59,371 bases of DNA, taken from NCBI RefSeq assembly GCF_001279695.1, contig NZ_LGDD01000304.1, positions 1 through 59,371 on the forward strand, given 5' to 3'. Source of the stretch: Streptomyces sp. WM6378 (lineage in GTDB: Bacteria > Actinomycetota > Actinomycetes > Streptomycetales > Streptomycetaceae). The position numbers and the translations under genes are program-made. Below are positions 35,868 to 47,305 of this stretch, one piece after another (within the stretch, counting starts at the first letter, position 1; every line of letters begins with the position of its first letter). The notes under the pieces were generated by a model. It saw only the letters and a program-made list of their open reading frames with translations, was not told where the DNA came from and ran no database searches.

Positions 35868-36467
35868 ATGCCTGCCCCAGCACTCCATGCCTTCACGAGC
35901 CCGCGCACGCGGGTCGCCGCCGTCGCGGCACTCACCCTCGCGGGAACCGCCCTGGGCGGCACACCGGCCGCTTTCGCCGCCCCGGGCGACAACGGCGACG
36001 TGAAGATCCACGCGATGGGAACGCTCTTCACCGACCAGAGCAACAACCCGAAGGTCTGCGGCTTCTACCTCGACGCCTTCAACTTCGACACCGTCCAGGG
36101 CGTCACCTGGAACATCAGCCCCCAGCCCGCCAGGGCCGGCGGCGCCACCCTCACCGGCGCCGTGCGGCTCACGGCCGGCACCGGATACACCAGCCCGCTG
36201 ACGCTGCCCGACGGGGAGTACAAGCTCGTCTGGAACATCGCAGGCGGCAACGGTGCGGGCAAGCAGAAGGTCTTCAAGGTCGACTGCGCGCCGGCCTCCA
36301 CGTCCAGGGCCGGCACGCCGGTCGGCGGGGTGCCCGCGGGCGGCGGCGGCCTCGCTCAGACTCCGGGCGTCACGCAAGCCGGAGCCGCGGCGGGCGTGGG
36401 ACTGGTCTCGGTCGCCGGGGTGCTCTACATCCGCCGACTCCGACGCCGCACCGATGGCGCAGCGTAG
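35868..36467 (+). CDS. Secreted cell-surface protein with C-terminal anchor, likely sortase substrate
   Basis: This 199-residue protein is exported (signal with core VAAVAALTLAGTALGGTPAAFA). The middle is a beta-rich domain with a cysteine in KVCGFYLDAF and another in FKVDC. The C-terminus has the three-part layout of a sortase signal: LAQTPG, a hydrophobic stretch GAAAGVGLVSVAGVLYI and a basic tail RRLRRRTDGAA. The motif is unlike LPXTG or LAXTG because Pro precedes Gly. AGAGGA lies six bases upstream of the ATG. The sortase gene overlaps its 3-prime end by 14 bases. No known domain name was recognised. Confidence 0.75.
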   Translation: MPAPALHAFTSPRTRVAAVAALTLAGTALGGTPAAFAAPGDNGDVKIHAMGTLFTDQSNNPKVCGFYLDAFNFDTVQGVTWNISPQPARAGGATLTGAVRLTAGTGYTSPLTLPDGEYKLVWNIAGGNGAGKQKVFKVDCAPASTSRAGTPVGGVPAGGGGLAQTPGVTQAGAAAGVGLVSVAGVLYIRRLRRRTDGAA

Positions 36468-37185
36468 ACGCGCCCCCATCGCCCGGCACCGGACGCGCGC
36501 CTACCGCCTGACGAGGACGGCGGCTCTGGCCCTGGCCCTGGTGGTGGGCGGCGTCTGGTGGGCCCAGGACGACGGGCCCACCCCGGCTGGCGCCGACGGG
36601 CCCCGGTTCACCAAGGTGGCGTCCGCCCCGGTCGGTGACAGCCGGGGCCCGGCGTCTCCGCGTCCGGCGTCCCCACGTCCGGTGGCGCCGCGTCCGCTGC
36701 CCCCGTCCCCGGCGGTCTCGCTCGCGATCCCGTACCTCGGCGTCACGGCGCCGCTCATCCCCCTGGGCCTCGACGCGCAACGGCACCTCGCCACGCCGCC
36801 CGTGGACAACCCCAAGGTGGTGGGCTGGTATCAAGGCGGGGCGACTCCGGGCGAGTTGGGCACGGCCGTCGCCGTCGGGCATCTCGACACCAGGACCGGG
36901 GCGGCCGTCTTCGCGGGCCTCAAAATGCTGCGCCCCGGCCGCCTGATCGAGTCCCGCCGCGCCGACGGCAAGGTCGCCGTGTACACCGTGGACAAGGTCA
37001 AGACGTACGACAAGAAGCGCTTCCCCGACCAGGTGGTGTACGGCCCGACAGGTCGCCCCGAGCTCCGGCTCATCACGTGCGCGGGCCGGTTCAACGCGAA
37101 GACGGGGTACGAGAGCAACCTCGTCGTCTTCGCCCACCTCACCCAGGTCCGGACGACCTCCGCCCACCGGGGCCACAGGGTCTAG
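36454..37185 (+). CDS. Class F sortase
   Basis: This membrane-anchored transpeptidase of 243 residues has one N-terminal transmembrane segment (TAALALALVVGGVWWAQ), a Pro/Ala/Arg-rich spacer (about residues 50-90) and a sortase domain. The catalytic His lies in VAVGHLDTRTG and the Cys in LRLITCAGRFN. The usual arginine beside the C-terminal strand is not obvious (TGYESNLVVFAH), though the Arg in CAGRF may serve. The start overlaps the upstream gene by 14 bases, so enzyme and putative substrate are translationally coupled. Class F sortases are actinobacterial and their substrates are poorly known. Confidence 0.85.
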   Translation: MAQRRRAPIARHRTRAYRLTRTAALALALVVGGVWWAQDDGPTPAGADGPRFTKVASAPVGDSRGPASPRPASPRPVAPRPLPPSPAVSLAIPYLGVTAPLIPLGLDAQRHLATPPVDNPKVVGWYQGGATPGELGTAVAVGHLDTRTGAAVFAGLKMLRPGRLIESRRADGKVAVYTVDKVKTYDKKRFPDQVVYGPTGRPELRLITCAGRFNAKTGYESNLVVFAHLTQVRTTSAHRGHRV

Positions 37186-37387
37186 CGCACCGCTCGCCTC
37201 AGCTCGCGGCCGGAAAGCACCCCTTGGGGTTCCGGTGACGTTCCGTGGCTATTGACACTCCCGTCAATGACATGGACATTACTAATCGCTCATCCGGCTC
37301 CCCCGCCGCCCCACCCGCGCGGCCGGGAGCCGTGCTCCACCCCCCACCCTCGTCACATCCATGACGCACGGTCCTGGAGGAGCCACC

Positions 37388-38290
37388 ATGAAACGACGCA
37401 GAACCGCCCTGGCCGCAGCCCTGCTCACCGCCACCGCCGGCCTCGCCTCGATGCAGAGCGCCCAGCCCGCCACCGCCCACCCCGCCACCACGCCCTCCCC
37501 GGACGCCCCCCACCGCGGCACGGTCGCCGGGGCCCGCACGCCGGACCACAACCCGGCGAGGGACCGCGCCGTAGCGGCGCTCAAGAAGGGCCGCAGCACC
37601 ACGTTCCGCAAGAACCAGGCCGACCCCACCCACAACTGGTGGGGCGTGTTCCCCCAGCCGGGCACCCACGACGGCATCACCGCGACCCACACCGTCGATC
37701 CGTCCTACCGGGTCAGCGACGCCGACAACTTCACCTACGCTCCCACCACCAAGGCGCAGAACTCCTGCATGGAGGTGGTCACCGCCTACTGGAACAGCGG
37801 CAACGAGATATGGGCCTGGGACTGGTGCGGGGCGGGCGGTCCGGCCAAGACGGTCGCCGTGGACGCGGACTTCAAGGCGAAGTACACCCAGCCCTCCGGA
37901 GACGAACTCGCCTACAGCGTCCAGCTGGTGCGCGACAGCGGGTCCGGCAACAGCTGGTCGTCGTACCTCTACAACTACCAGTCGGCGCAATGGGAGTTGC
38001 TGTACCGCAAGGCCGGCCAGGACCAGAGCGGGCTCGACCACGGCTGGGACATGTTCGAGATATACGCGAGCGTGAACCCCTCGACCGGCACGGGCTACTA
38101 CTGCACCGAGGCGCGCGACACCGTCTTCGACAGCAGCGCCATAGAGCTGCGCCGCAACGGCACGTGGAAGCCCGCGAGCCCGTCCGACTCGCCGTGGACC
38201 GAGGAGAATCCGTCCGGACAGGACTTCCTCTGCCCGCGGTTGAACTTCATCCGGGCAGGGGCCGACGACCACTGGACCGTACGCCAGTAG
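37388..38290 (+). CDS. Secreted protein of unknown function, Trp/Tyr-rich
   Basis: This 300-residue exported protein follows GGAGGAG and opens with a signal peptide (MKRRRTALAAALLTATAGLA). The mature region contains NWWGVFPQPGTHDGI, AWDWCGAGG and a run of aromatic residues (SWSSYLYNYQSAQWELLY). GWDMFEIYASVNPSTGTGYYC follows, with four cysteines in the mature chain. The pattern suggests an extracellular beta-sandwich or carbohydrate-contacting surface. I do not recognise the family and no catalytic motif is evident. It is flanked by intergenic gaps of 202 and 85 bases and appears monocistronic. Confidence 0.78.
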   Translation: MKRRRTALAAALLTATAGLASMQSAQPATAHPATTPSPDAPHRGTVAGARTPDHNPARDRAVAALKKGRSTTFRKNQADPTHNWWGVFPQPGTHDGITATHTVDPSYRVSDADNFTYAPTTKAQNSCMEVVTAYWNSGNEIWAWDWCGAGGPAKTVAVDADFKAKYTQPSGDELAYSVQLVRDSGSGNSWSSYLYNYQSAQWELLYRKAGQDQSGLDHGWDMFEIYASVNPSTGTGYYCTEARDTVFDSSAIELRRNGTWKPASPSDSPWTEENPSGQDFLCPRLNFIRAGADDHWTVRQ

Positions 38291-38375
38291 GCGCAGGGCC
38301 TGCCTCGCACAAGGCGCGCATATTTTTCCGGGCACGGCACTAGGAACCTCGGGGCCGTCTCGCTACCCTCCGCGC

Positions 38376-39458
38376 ATGATTTCCACGGTTGTCTGGGGTA
38401 CCGGCAATGTCGGCCGTGCGGCGATACGTGCCGTCGAGGCCCATCCGGCGCTGGATCTCGCGGCCGTCCTGGTCCACGACCCGGCGAAGGTCGGCCGCGA
38501 CGCCGGTGAACTCGCCGGTGTCGACGGCCAGTTGGGCGTCGCGGCGAGCGACGACATCGAGGCCGTGCTCGCCGAGCGCCCCCGGGCCGTGGTGTACGCA
38601 GCGTCCGGCGACATCCGGCCCGACGAGGCCCTCGCCGATGTCACCCGCGCGATGCGGGCGGGCGCCGTGGTGGTCACCCCCGCGCTGTATCCGCTCTACG
38701 ACCACCGCGGCGCCCCGCCGGAGTTCCGGGACCCGGTGCTCGCCGCCGTCGCGGCGGGCGGCGGGTCCCTGTTCGTGTCCGGTGTCGACCCGGGCTGGGG
38801 CAACGACGTACTGCCCCTGCTGATCAGCGGGCTCGGCAGCACCGTGGACGCGATCCGCTGCCAGGAGATCTTCGACTACTCCACGTACGAACAGGAGGAG
38901 TCGGTGCGCCAGCTGATCGGCATGGGGCATCCGATGGAGTACGAGCCCCTGATGCTCGCCCCGTCCGTCCCGACCATGGTGTGGGGCGGCCAACTCAGGC
39001 TGATAGCAAGGGCGTTGGGCGTCGAGCTCGACGACATCCGCGAGACCATGGAACGGCGCGCGCTGGATGCGACGGTGAGCACCCGCACGATGGGCACCTT
39101 CGATGCGGGCACGCAGGGCGCCGTGCGCTTCGAGGTGCAGGGCATCGTCGAGGGCGAGCCGCGCATCGTCATCGAGCACGTCACCCGCATCCATCCCTCC
39201 TGCGCCCCGGACTGGCCGGTGCCGCCCGACGGCGGTGACGGGGCGCACCGGGTCGTCATCGAGGGGCGCCCGCGCATCGAGGTCACCGTCGAGGCGAGCG
39301 ACGAGGGCGAGAACCGGTCCGCGGGCGGCAACGCCACCGCGGTCGGCCGCCTGGTGAACGCCATCGACTGGCTGGTGGCCGCGGAACCCGGCCTCTACGA
39401 CGCGCTCGACGTCCCGCTGCGCCCGGCAGTCGGCAGACTCGGAAGGAAGCAACGATGA
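38376..39458 (+). CDS. NAD(P)H-dependent amine dehydrogenase / dihydrodipicolinate-reductase-like protein
   Basis: This 360-residue cytoplasmic protein has an N-terminal Rossmann motif (VVWGTGNVGRAAIRAVEAHP) and a DapB-like layout (AVVYAASGDIRPDE; SGVDPGWGNDVLPLLISG). It resembles 2,4-diaminopentanoate dehydrogenase-type amine dehydrogenases. No ribosome site precedes the ATG. TACCCT ends six bases before it, which suits a leaderless transcript. Its stop overlaps the carboxymuconolactone-decarboxylase-family gene as ATGA, so the two are coupled. Substrates are unknown; an oxime, imine or amino acid is possible. Confidence 0.8.
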   Translation: MISTVVWGTGNVGRAAIRAVEAHPALDLAAVLVHDPAKVGRDAGELAGVDGQLGVAASDDIEAVLAERPRAVVYAASGDIRPDEALADVTRAMRAGAVVVTPALYPLYDHRGAPPEFRDPVLAAVAAGGGSLFVSGVDPGWGNDVLPLLISGLGSTVDAIRCQEIFDYSTYEQEESVRQLIGMGHPMEYEPLMLAPSVPTMVWGGQLRLIARALGVELDDIRETMERRALDATVSTRTMGTFDAGTQGAVRFEVQGIVEGEPRIVIEHVTRIHPSCAPDWPVPPDGGDGAHRVVIEGRPRIEVTVEASDEGENRSAGGNATAVGRLVNAIDWLVAAEPGLYDALDVPLRPAVGRLGRKQR

Positions 39459-39934
39459 GGATCGACATCCCCGAGGGCCAGGAGCCGATCGGGTACGTGT
39501 GGGGCGACATGGTCCCCGGCATCGGCATGGCCGCCGCGAACTTCTCCCTGTCGGTGTACGCCCATACGACCCTGGGACTGCGGGAGTTCGAGGCCGCGCG
39601 GCTGCGCATCGCGCAGATCAACGGCTGTCAGTTCTGCCTGGACTGGCGGACCGACCGGGACGGCGAGAAGGTCGAGGAGACGTTCGCCGACGCGATCACC
39701 GAGTGGCGCACCACCGACGCCTTCGACGACCGCACCCGGCTCGCCGCCGAGTACGCCGAGCGGTACGCCCTTGACCACCACGGTCTCGACGAGGAGTTCT
39801 GGGCGCGAATGACCGCGCACTACAGCCAGGTCGAGATCGTGGAGCTGAGCATGAGCATCGGCTCGTGGCTGGCGTTCGGCCGGCTCAACCACGTGCTCGG
39901 CCTCGACTCGGTGTGCGTACTGCCGACGCACTGA
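39455..39934 (+). CDS. Carboxymuconolactone decarboxylase/AhpD-family protein
   Basis: This 159-residue alpha-helical protein has the redox pair CQFC in AQINGCQFCLDWR, with a following His/Glu-rich helix (LDHHGLDEEFWARM), as in AhpD-like alkylhydroperoxidases. The start overlaps the dehydrogenase stop (ATGA). The last helices (EIVELSMSIGSWLAFGRLNHVLG) are typical of the family. It may protect the dehydrogenase partner from peroxide or act in its pathway. It ends 15 bases before a bidirectional terminator. Confidence 0.82.
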   Translation: MRIDIPEGQEPIGYVWGDMVPGIGMAAANFSLSVYAHTTLGLREFEAARLRIAQINGCQFCLDWRTDRDGEKVEETFADAITEWRTTDAFDDRTRLAAEYAERYALDHHGLDEEFWARMTAHYSQVEIVELSMSIGSWLAFGRLNHVLGLDSVCVLPTH

Positions 39935-39948
39935 AAGACGCACCGAAA

Positions 39949-39974
39949 GGGCCGTCCGGCGTCCCGGGCGGCCC
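39949..39974. terminator. Bidirectional terminator before the cholesterol oxidase gene
   Basis: An 11-bp stem (left arm GGGCCGTCCGG, one G-T wobble) with a 4-base loop lies between convergent genes. Confidence 0.72.
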
Positions 39975-39987
39975 CGCGTTCGCGCCG

Positions 39988-42829
<2,842 letters not shown>

Positions 42830-42906
42830 CTGGACGTTGTTCCTTTCCGGTACGCCGGGCGGCGGCTGCCCCCGCCCGGCCACAGGAAGGTTACGTCGCC
42901 CCGGAG

Positions 42907-43527
42907 TCAGGGCGCGGAAGGCGCCCTCCGGCGCTCCCCTCCTCGGGTCGGCGCAGCCGCCTGCCAGCCCTGTTCGAGAAGCGCGAAAGCGCCTCGCACC
43001 GCTTCGCGCGAATCGCTCGCCGCCCTCGCCAGGCCCAGGGTCTCCAAGGCGAAGCGCGCCAGGGCCGCGCACACGGGGTCGTCCTTCGCGGCGCCGATGT
43101 CCTCGGCGATCGCCTGGGCCAGGGCCACCTCGTGGCGCAGCCACATGCGGTGCGCGTAGTCGCGCAGCGCCGGGGTGCCGTCCACGAGCGCGATGAACCG
43201 GGCGAATTCCGAGTCCCCGGCACCGGCGTCGATCTTGTTCTTCAGGATGTGCTCGCGCAGGGCCGCGGGGATGGACCGACCCTTCGGGCGTTCGCGCACC
43301 GCGGCCACGAGGGCCGCCTCCTGCCCGGCGTCGTCGTCGAAGACCAGCGCCTCCTTGCCGGAGAAGTGCTTGAACAGCGTCGTCGTCGACACATCGGCGG
43401 CGTCCGCGATGTCCTTGATGCCGACCTGGTCGTAGCCCCGCTCCAGGAAGAGCTTCAGCGCCGCGTCGGCCAGCGCCTGCCGGGTGGCCGCCTTCTTGCG
43501 CTCCCGGCGCCCCATCGTCTCGGTCAT
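42907..43527 (-). CDS. TetR-family transcriptional regulator
   Basis: This 206-residue repressor has an N-terminal helix-turn-helix (RQALADAALKLFLERGYDQVGIKDIADAADVSTTTLFKHFSGKEAL). The C-terminal helical ligand domain ends in an Arg/Pro-rich tail. It is divergent from a 14-helix MFS exporter across 150 bases, the standard layout of a TetR-controlled drug efflux pair. An AT-rich palindrome lies between them. It is expected to repress the exporter and itself until an exported compound binds. Confidence 0.9.
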   Translation of the reverse strand: MTETMGRRERKKAATRQALADAALKLFLERGYDQVGIKDIADAADVSTTTLFKHFSGKEALVFDDDAGQEAALVAAVRERPKGRSIPAALREHILKNKIDAGAGDSEFARFIALVDGTPALRDYAHRMWLRHEVALAQAIAEDIGAAKDDPVCAALARFALETLGLARAASDSREAVRGAFALLEQGWQAAAPTRGGERRRAPSAP

Positions 43528-43567
43528 GACGGCCAGCCTACCCCTGAGTTGTCGCGATAGGAAAGTT

Positions 43568-43593
43568 CACTCGTTGCACTTTTTTATTGAGTG
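43568..43593. promoter_or_regulatory. AT-rich inverted repeat between the TetR and exporter genes
   Basis: CACTC and GAGTG arms, 16 bases apart, flank an unusually AT-rich core (TTTTTTATT) in a region otherwise above 65 percent GC. The position between divergent starts suits a TetR operator overlapping both promoters. Confidence 0.5.
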
Positions 43594-43677
43594 TGGTTTT
43601 TTGGGAGTGACCGGGCACGGCGCTCCGCCCCCTTCCGCCCGGCTCACCCGCACCCCTCGTGGAAGGAGTGATCAGCC

Positions 43678-45201
43678 ATGTCCGCATCCGTACCCGAACA
43701 GGCCGCCGCGCCCCGGAACGTCCGCTGGGCGCTGCTCGGCGTCATGCTCGCGATGCTCCTGTCGATGCTCGACAACATGGTCGTCGGCACCGCGATGCCG
43801 ACGATCGTCGGCGACCTCGGCGGTCTGGAGCACATCGCCTGGGTCGTCACCGCGTACACCCTGGCCACGGCCGCCTCGACTCCCGTGTGGGGGAAGTTCG
43901 GGGATCTGTACGGCCGCAAGCACATGTATCTGGCCTCGGTCGCCGTGTTCGTGGTGGGATCCGCGCTGTCCGGGGCCGCCCAGTCGATGACCCAGCTGAT
44001 CGCCTTCCGGGCGCTCCAGGGTCTGGGCGCCGGCGGTATCGGCGCCGGCGCCTTCGCCCTCATCGCCTCCCTCGTGGCGCCGCGCGAGCGCGGCCGCTAC
44101 CAGGGCATGACGGCTTCCGTGATGGCGATCGGCACGGTCGGCGGCCCGCTGCTCGGCGGCTTCGTCACCGGCCACCTCGGCTGGCGCTGGGCGTTCTACC
44201 TCAACCTGCCGCTCGGCGCGGTCGCCTTCGTCTGGTGCCTGCTGATGCTGCATCTGCCGGCGCGCCGCACCCCGGCCCGCGTCGACTGGCGGGGCATCAC
44301 CTTGATGACGGCCACCATCTGCGCTCTCGTCCTGACCGCGACCTGGGCCGGATCGACATACGCCTGGGCCTCGTGGCAGATCCTGGGACTGTTCGCGCTG
44401 GCCGCCCTGGGCACGGCCGCTTTCATCGCCTCGCAGATGCGCGCCCCCGAACCGGTGCTGCCACCAAGGGTGTTCACCGGTCACCGCAACTTCCCGCTGG
44501 CCTCCGCGCTGATCCTGGTGGTCGGGGTCGTCATGTTCGGCTGCGCCCTGTACCTGCCGTTGTTCCAGCAGACCGTCCAGGGAGCCTCGGCGGCCGACTC
44601 GGGGCTGCTGCTCCTGCCGATGATGATCCCGGTGGTGTTCGTCTCGCAGCTCGGCGGCAGGTACATGTCGGCCACCGGCAAGTACAAGATCTTCCCCGTG
44701 GTGGGCGCGGCCTTCATGGCGGCCGGGCTGTTCCTCCTGTCCACGATGGACGTCAACACCTCGCGCACGGTGACCGGTTGCTACATGGCCCTGGTGGGCA
44801 TCGGGCTCGGCGCTCAGATGCAGATGGTGATGACGATGGCGCAGAACAGCGTCGAGATGCGCGACATGGGTGCCGCCTCGGCCGCGATGAACCTGTTCCG
44901 CACCATCGGCGGATCACTGGGCGTCGCGGTCTTCGGCTCCCTGTTCACCGGCGCCGTCACGGCCCACCTCTCGGGCACGGAGTCGGGCGGCCGTCCGGAT
45001 GCCGGCACGCTCGCGCACCTGCCCGCCGCGGCCAAGGACGCCTACCTGCATGCGGTGACCCGGGGGACCCATCAGATCTTCCTGACCGCGGCCGTGCTGT
45101 GCGCGGCCGCCTTCGTCGCCGCGCTCTGCGTCAAGGAGGTCCCGCTCCGGGGCAAGCCGCAGCCCGCTCGGACGGACGCGCCGAGCAAGGCCGCCGTGTA
45201 G
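43678..45201 (+). CDS. MFS multidrug exporter, DHA2 family (14 membrane helices)
   Basis: This is a proton-driven exporter of 507 residues. Motif A appears as GKFGDLYGRKHMYLASVAVFV, and the antiporter motif C region as GAVAFVWCLL after GTVGGPLLGGFVTGHLGWRWAFYLNLP. The helix count and length fit EmrB/QacA. GGAAGGAG precedes the ATG. It is divergent from the TetR gene, which probably represses it. Its stop is four bases from the stop of the convergent LysR-like gene. The exported compound is unknown. Confidence 0.92.
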   Translation: MSASVPEQAAAPRNVRWALLGVMLAMLLSMLDNMVVGTAMPTIVGDLGGLEHIAWVVTAYTLATAASTPVWGKFGDLYGRKHMYLASVAVFVVGSALSGAAQSMTQLIAFRALQGLGAGGIGAGAFALIASLVAPRERGRYQGMTASVMAIGTVGGPLLGGFVTGHLGWRWAFYLNLPLGAVAFVWCLLMLHLPARRTPARVDWRGITLMTATICALVLTATWAGSTYAWASWQILGLFALAALGTAAFIASQMRAPEPVLPPRVFTGHRNFPLASALILVVGVVMFGCALYLPLFQQTVQGASAADSGLLLLPMMIPVVFVSQLGGRYMSATGKYKIFPVVGAAFMAAGLFLLSTMDVNTSRTVTGCYMALVGIGLGAQMQMVMTMAQNSVEMRDMGAASAAMNLFRTIGGSLGVAVFGSLFTGAVTAHLSGTESGGRPDAGTLAHLPAAAKDAYLHAVTRGTHQIFLTAAVLCAAAFVAALCVKEVPLRGKPQPARTDAPSKAAV

Positions 45202-45204
45202 GGG

Positions 45205-45990
45205 CTACGGGCGGCGGGGCTTGCCGCGCTTGGCGGCGCCCTTCGCGGCGCCGGAGCCGCCGCGCGGGTTCTTGGCGCCGGGCTTGCCCGCCTTTCCGCC
45301 CGCCTTGCCCGCAGCGGGCTTGCGCTGGGCGCCGCCCTTGTCGGACCGCTTCTGCTTCGGCTGGGGCGGCGTCGGCGTACGGCCCCGGGAGCTGTTCACC
45401 GTACGACCGCGAACGATCCCGATGAACTCCTCGACCAGGTCGGGGGTGGTCTCCTCCTCCGGCCACGACAGCGCGACGCGGGACTCGGGGACACCCGTGA
45501 TCGTCCGGTACGTCAGGTCCTTGCGGTGGTAGAGGCGGGCGAGCGACTGCGGCACGACAAGGAGGCCCACTCCGGCCGCCACCAGCTCGATGGCGTCCTC
45601 CGTCGTCGCGGGGCGCTCCAGGGCCGGCCGGCCCGGCGGGCGCTCCCAGTCCAGGGTGTCGTCGAGGGGGTGCAGCACGATCTCGTCGGCCAGCTCCTCG
45701 GCGGACACCTCCTCGACCGCCGCGACGAGGTGGTCCTTGGGGACCACCACGACCGTCGTCTCGGTGTAGAGGGGGATCGCGCTGAGATCCGTACGGTCGA
45801 TCGGCAGCCGCACGAATCCCGCGTCCGCGCCACGGCCGCGCAGCACGCCGGGCGCCTCGGCGGCGGTCACCGTGCTGAGGGTCAGGGGGACGTCGGGCAG
45901 CCGCTCGTTCCAGATCCGCACCCACTTGCTCGGCGTCACACCCGGAACGTAGGCGAGCCGGAACGATGGGGGTTCTTCCGAGCCTGTCAC
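45205..45990 (-). CDS. LysR substrate-binding-domain protein without HTH, with a basic Lys/Gly/Ala tail
   Basis: This 261-residue protein begins directly with the LysR effector fold (FRLAYVPGVTPSKWVRIWNERLPDV; ADAGFVRLPIDRTDL; TTVVVVPKDHLVAAV; IELVAAGVGLLVVPQSLARL). The usual N-terminal winged helix is absent; the GTG start has GGCGGA upstream and no HTH is encoded further up. After residue 200 comes a repetitive basic tail (KQKRSDKGGAQRKPAAGKAG and onward) resembling histone-H1-like DNA-binding tails. It is divergent from a DUF5997 gene, an association I recall as recurrent in actinobacteria. DNA binding through the tail is inference. Confidence 0.83.
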   Translation of the reverse strand: MTGSEEPPSFRLAYVPGVTPSKWVRIWNERLPDVPLTLSTVTAAEAPGVLRGRGADAGFVRLPIDRTDLSAIPLYTETTVVVVPKDHLVAAVEEVSAEELADEIVLHPLDDTLDWERPPGRPALERPATTEDAIELVAAGVGLLVVPQSLARLYHRKDLTYRTITGVPESRVALSWPEEETTPDLVEEFIGIVRGRTVNSSRGRTPTPPQPKQKRSDKGGAQRKPAAGKAGGKAGKPGAKNPRGGSGAAKGAAKRGKPRRP

Positions 45991-46047
45991 TCCGCCAGGT
46001 TACCGGTCGTGGTCAGCGGTATCGCACACGCTCGCTACTCTTGACAC

Positions 46048-46473
46048 ATGACGTCGCACCAGACCACCCAGACGATGAAGCCCGCGACCGCGGCGAAGAA
46101 GCTGGGTGTGTACCTAGAGGCCACCCCCGCCGAGTTCCAGGAGGGTGTCGTCTCGCGTACCGAACTGAACGCCCTGCAGGCCGACCCGCCCCAGTGGCTG
46201 CAGGACCTGCGACGCACCGGCCCGCACCCCCGGCCGGTGGTCGCGGCCAAGCTCGGCATCTCCATCGCGGGTCTCGCGCGCGGCGGGGTCACCGAGGCCC
46301 TCACCACGGAGCAGATCGACGCGCTGAAGCAGGACAACCCCGAGTGGCTGCAGAAGGAGCGCGCCACCCAGGCCGAGGTCCGCAAGGAAACGGTCCGCAT
46401 CAAGGAGAAGCACGAGAAGGACAAGGCGAAGAGCGCGCAGCAGGCCGACGAGTCCCGCGGCCCCCGCTCCTGA
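46048..46473 (+). CDS. DUF5997 family protein, probably leaderless
   Basis: This 141-residue soluble protein starts MTSHQTTQTMKPATAAKKLGVYLEATP. Two related segments (LQADPPQWLQDLRRTGPHPRPV and LKQDNPEWLQKERATQAEV) give it an internally repeated PxWLQ motif. The C-terminus is a charged coiled-coil-like helix rich in Lys and Glu. No ribosome site is present. TACTCT ends six bases before the ATG, as in leaderless actinobacterial genes. It is divergent from the LysR-like protein across 57 bases. The function is unknown; the conserved pairing suggests a shared regulatory role. Confidence 0.8.
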   Translation: MTSHQTTQTMKPATAAKKLGVYLEATPAEFQEGVVSRTELNALQADPPQWLQDLRRTGPHPRPVVAAKLGISIAGLARGGVTEALTTEQIDALKQDNPEWLQKERATQAEVRKETVRIKEKHEKDKAKSAQQADESRGPRS

Positions 46474-46730
46474 CCCACCCCGGCGTCCGCCGACGCCGAG
46501 CGGTTGTACGAGAGTGCCGCTGACCGGTTGCCAAGCACCTGGCCAGCGGCACTTTTGCGTCGCCATGGCCCCGGCCTGAGCATCAACTCCAGTAACCCTG
46601 AACACCAACTCCCTTAAAAGCACGGCGAATTGCCATTCTTGACGCAGCGTCACCATCGGCGCGTCCGGCCATCGGATCGGGGTTGCGCAAGACGGGGGTC
46701 GGGCGGTGGCGGTTGGGGCATGATGCCGCC

Positions 46731-47243
46731 ATGGCTGAGATCAGCGGAGAACTGTGGAACGGGGACGTCACCGAGTCCGACTACCGCGCGGACAAGGCGA
46801 CCTACCGTGCGGCCGTGTTCGAGCAGTACAAGCTGTGTGTCGAGATGGCCGACCGGGTCAGCGCCCGCCGCAACCTGGCCAACACGTTCTTCCTGACGCT
46901 CCACAGCGGCCTGGTCGCCTTCCTCGGCGCCTGGCTGTCCCAGTCGCAGCACGGCAGGCTCTCGGTCCTGCTGCTCCTCGCGGGCCTCCTGGTGCTGCTC
47001 GCCCTGTGCGCCACGTGGTGGTTCACGCTGCGCTCCTACCGGCAGCTGAACGAGGGGAAGTTCCTGGTGATAGGCGCCCTTGAGGAGCGCCTTCCGGCCC
47101 GCGTCTTCCAGCGGGCCGAATGGGAGGCGCTCGGCAAGGGCCAGGACTGGCGCGCCTACCTGCCGCTGACCCACGTCGAACGCTGGATCCCCGTCATCTT
47201 CGCCGGCACCTACTTCCTCGGATTCATCGGCCTCGCGGTGTGA
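46731..47243 (+). CDS. RipA/SLATT-like two-helix membrane protein
   Basis: This 170-residue protein has an amphipathic N-terminal helix (YRAAVFEQYKLCVEMADRVSARRNLANTFFLTL). Two membrane segments follow (SGLVAFLGAWL and LLLLAGLLVLLALCATWWF), then a soluble tail and a third hydrophobic stretch at the C-terminus (VIFAGTYFLGFIGLAV). The EQYKLCVEMADRVSARRNLANTFF pattern is that of RipA-like octameric membrane proteins, related in layout to SLATT proteins. The ATG has only weak ribosome pairing. A SLOG-like nucleotide-binding protein gene follows after 62 bases. Confidence 0.68.
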   Translation: MAEISGELWNGDVTESDYRADKATYRAAVFEQYKLCVEMADRVSARRNLANTFFLTLHSGLVAFLGAWLSQSQHGRLSVLLLLAGLLVLLALCATWWFTLRSYRQLNEGKFLVIGALEERLPARVFQRAEWEALGKGQDWRAYLPLTHVERWIPVIFAGTYFLGFIGLAV

Positions 47244-47305
47244 CGCGCACCGGGCCGCGCCCCAGCGTGACCGTCAACCACCCCGGCCCGGAAGGAAGTT
47301 GCCAC

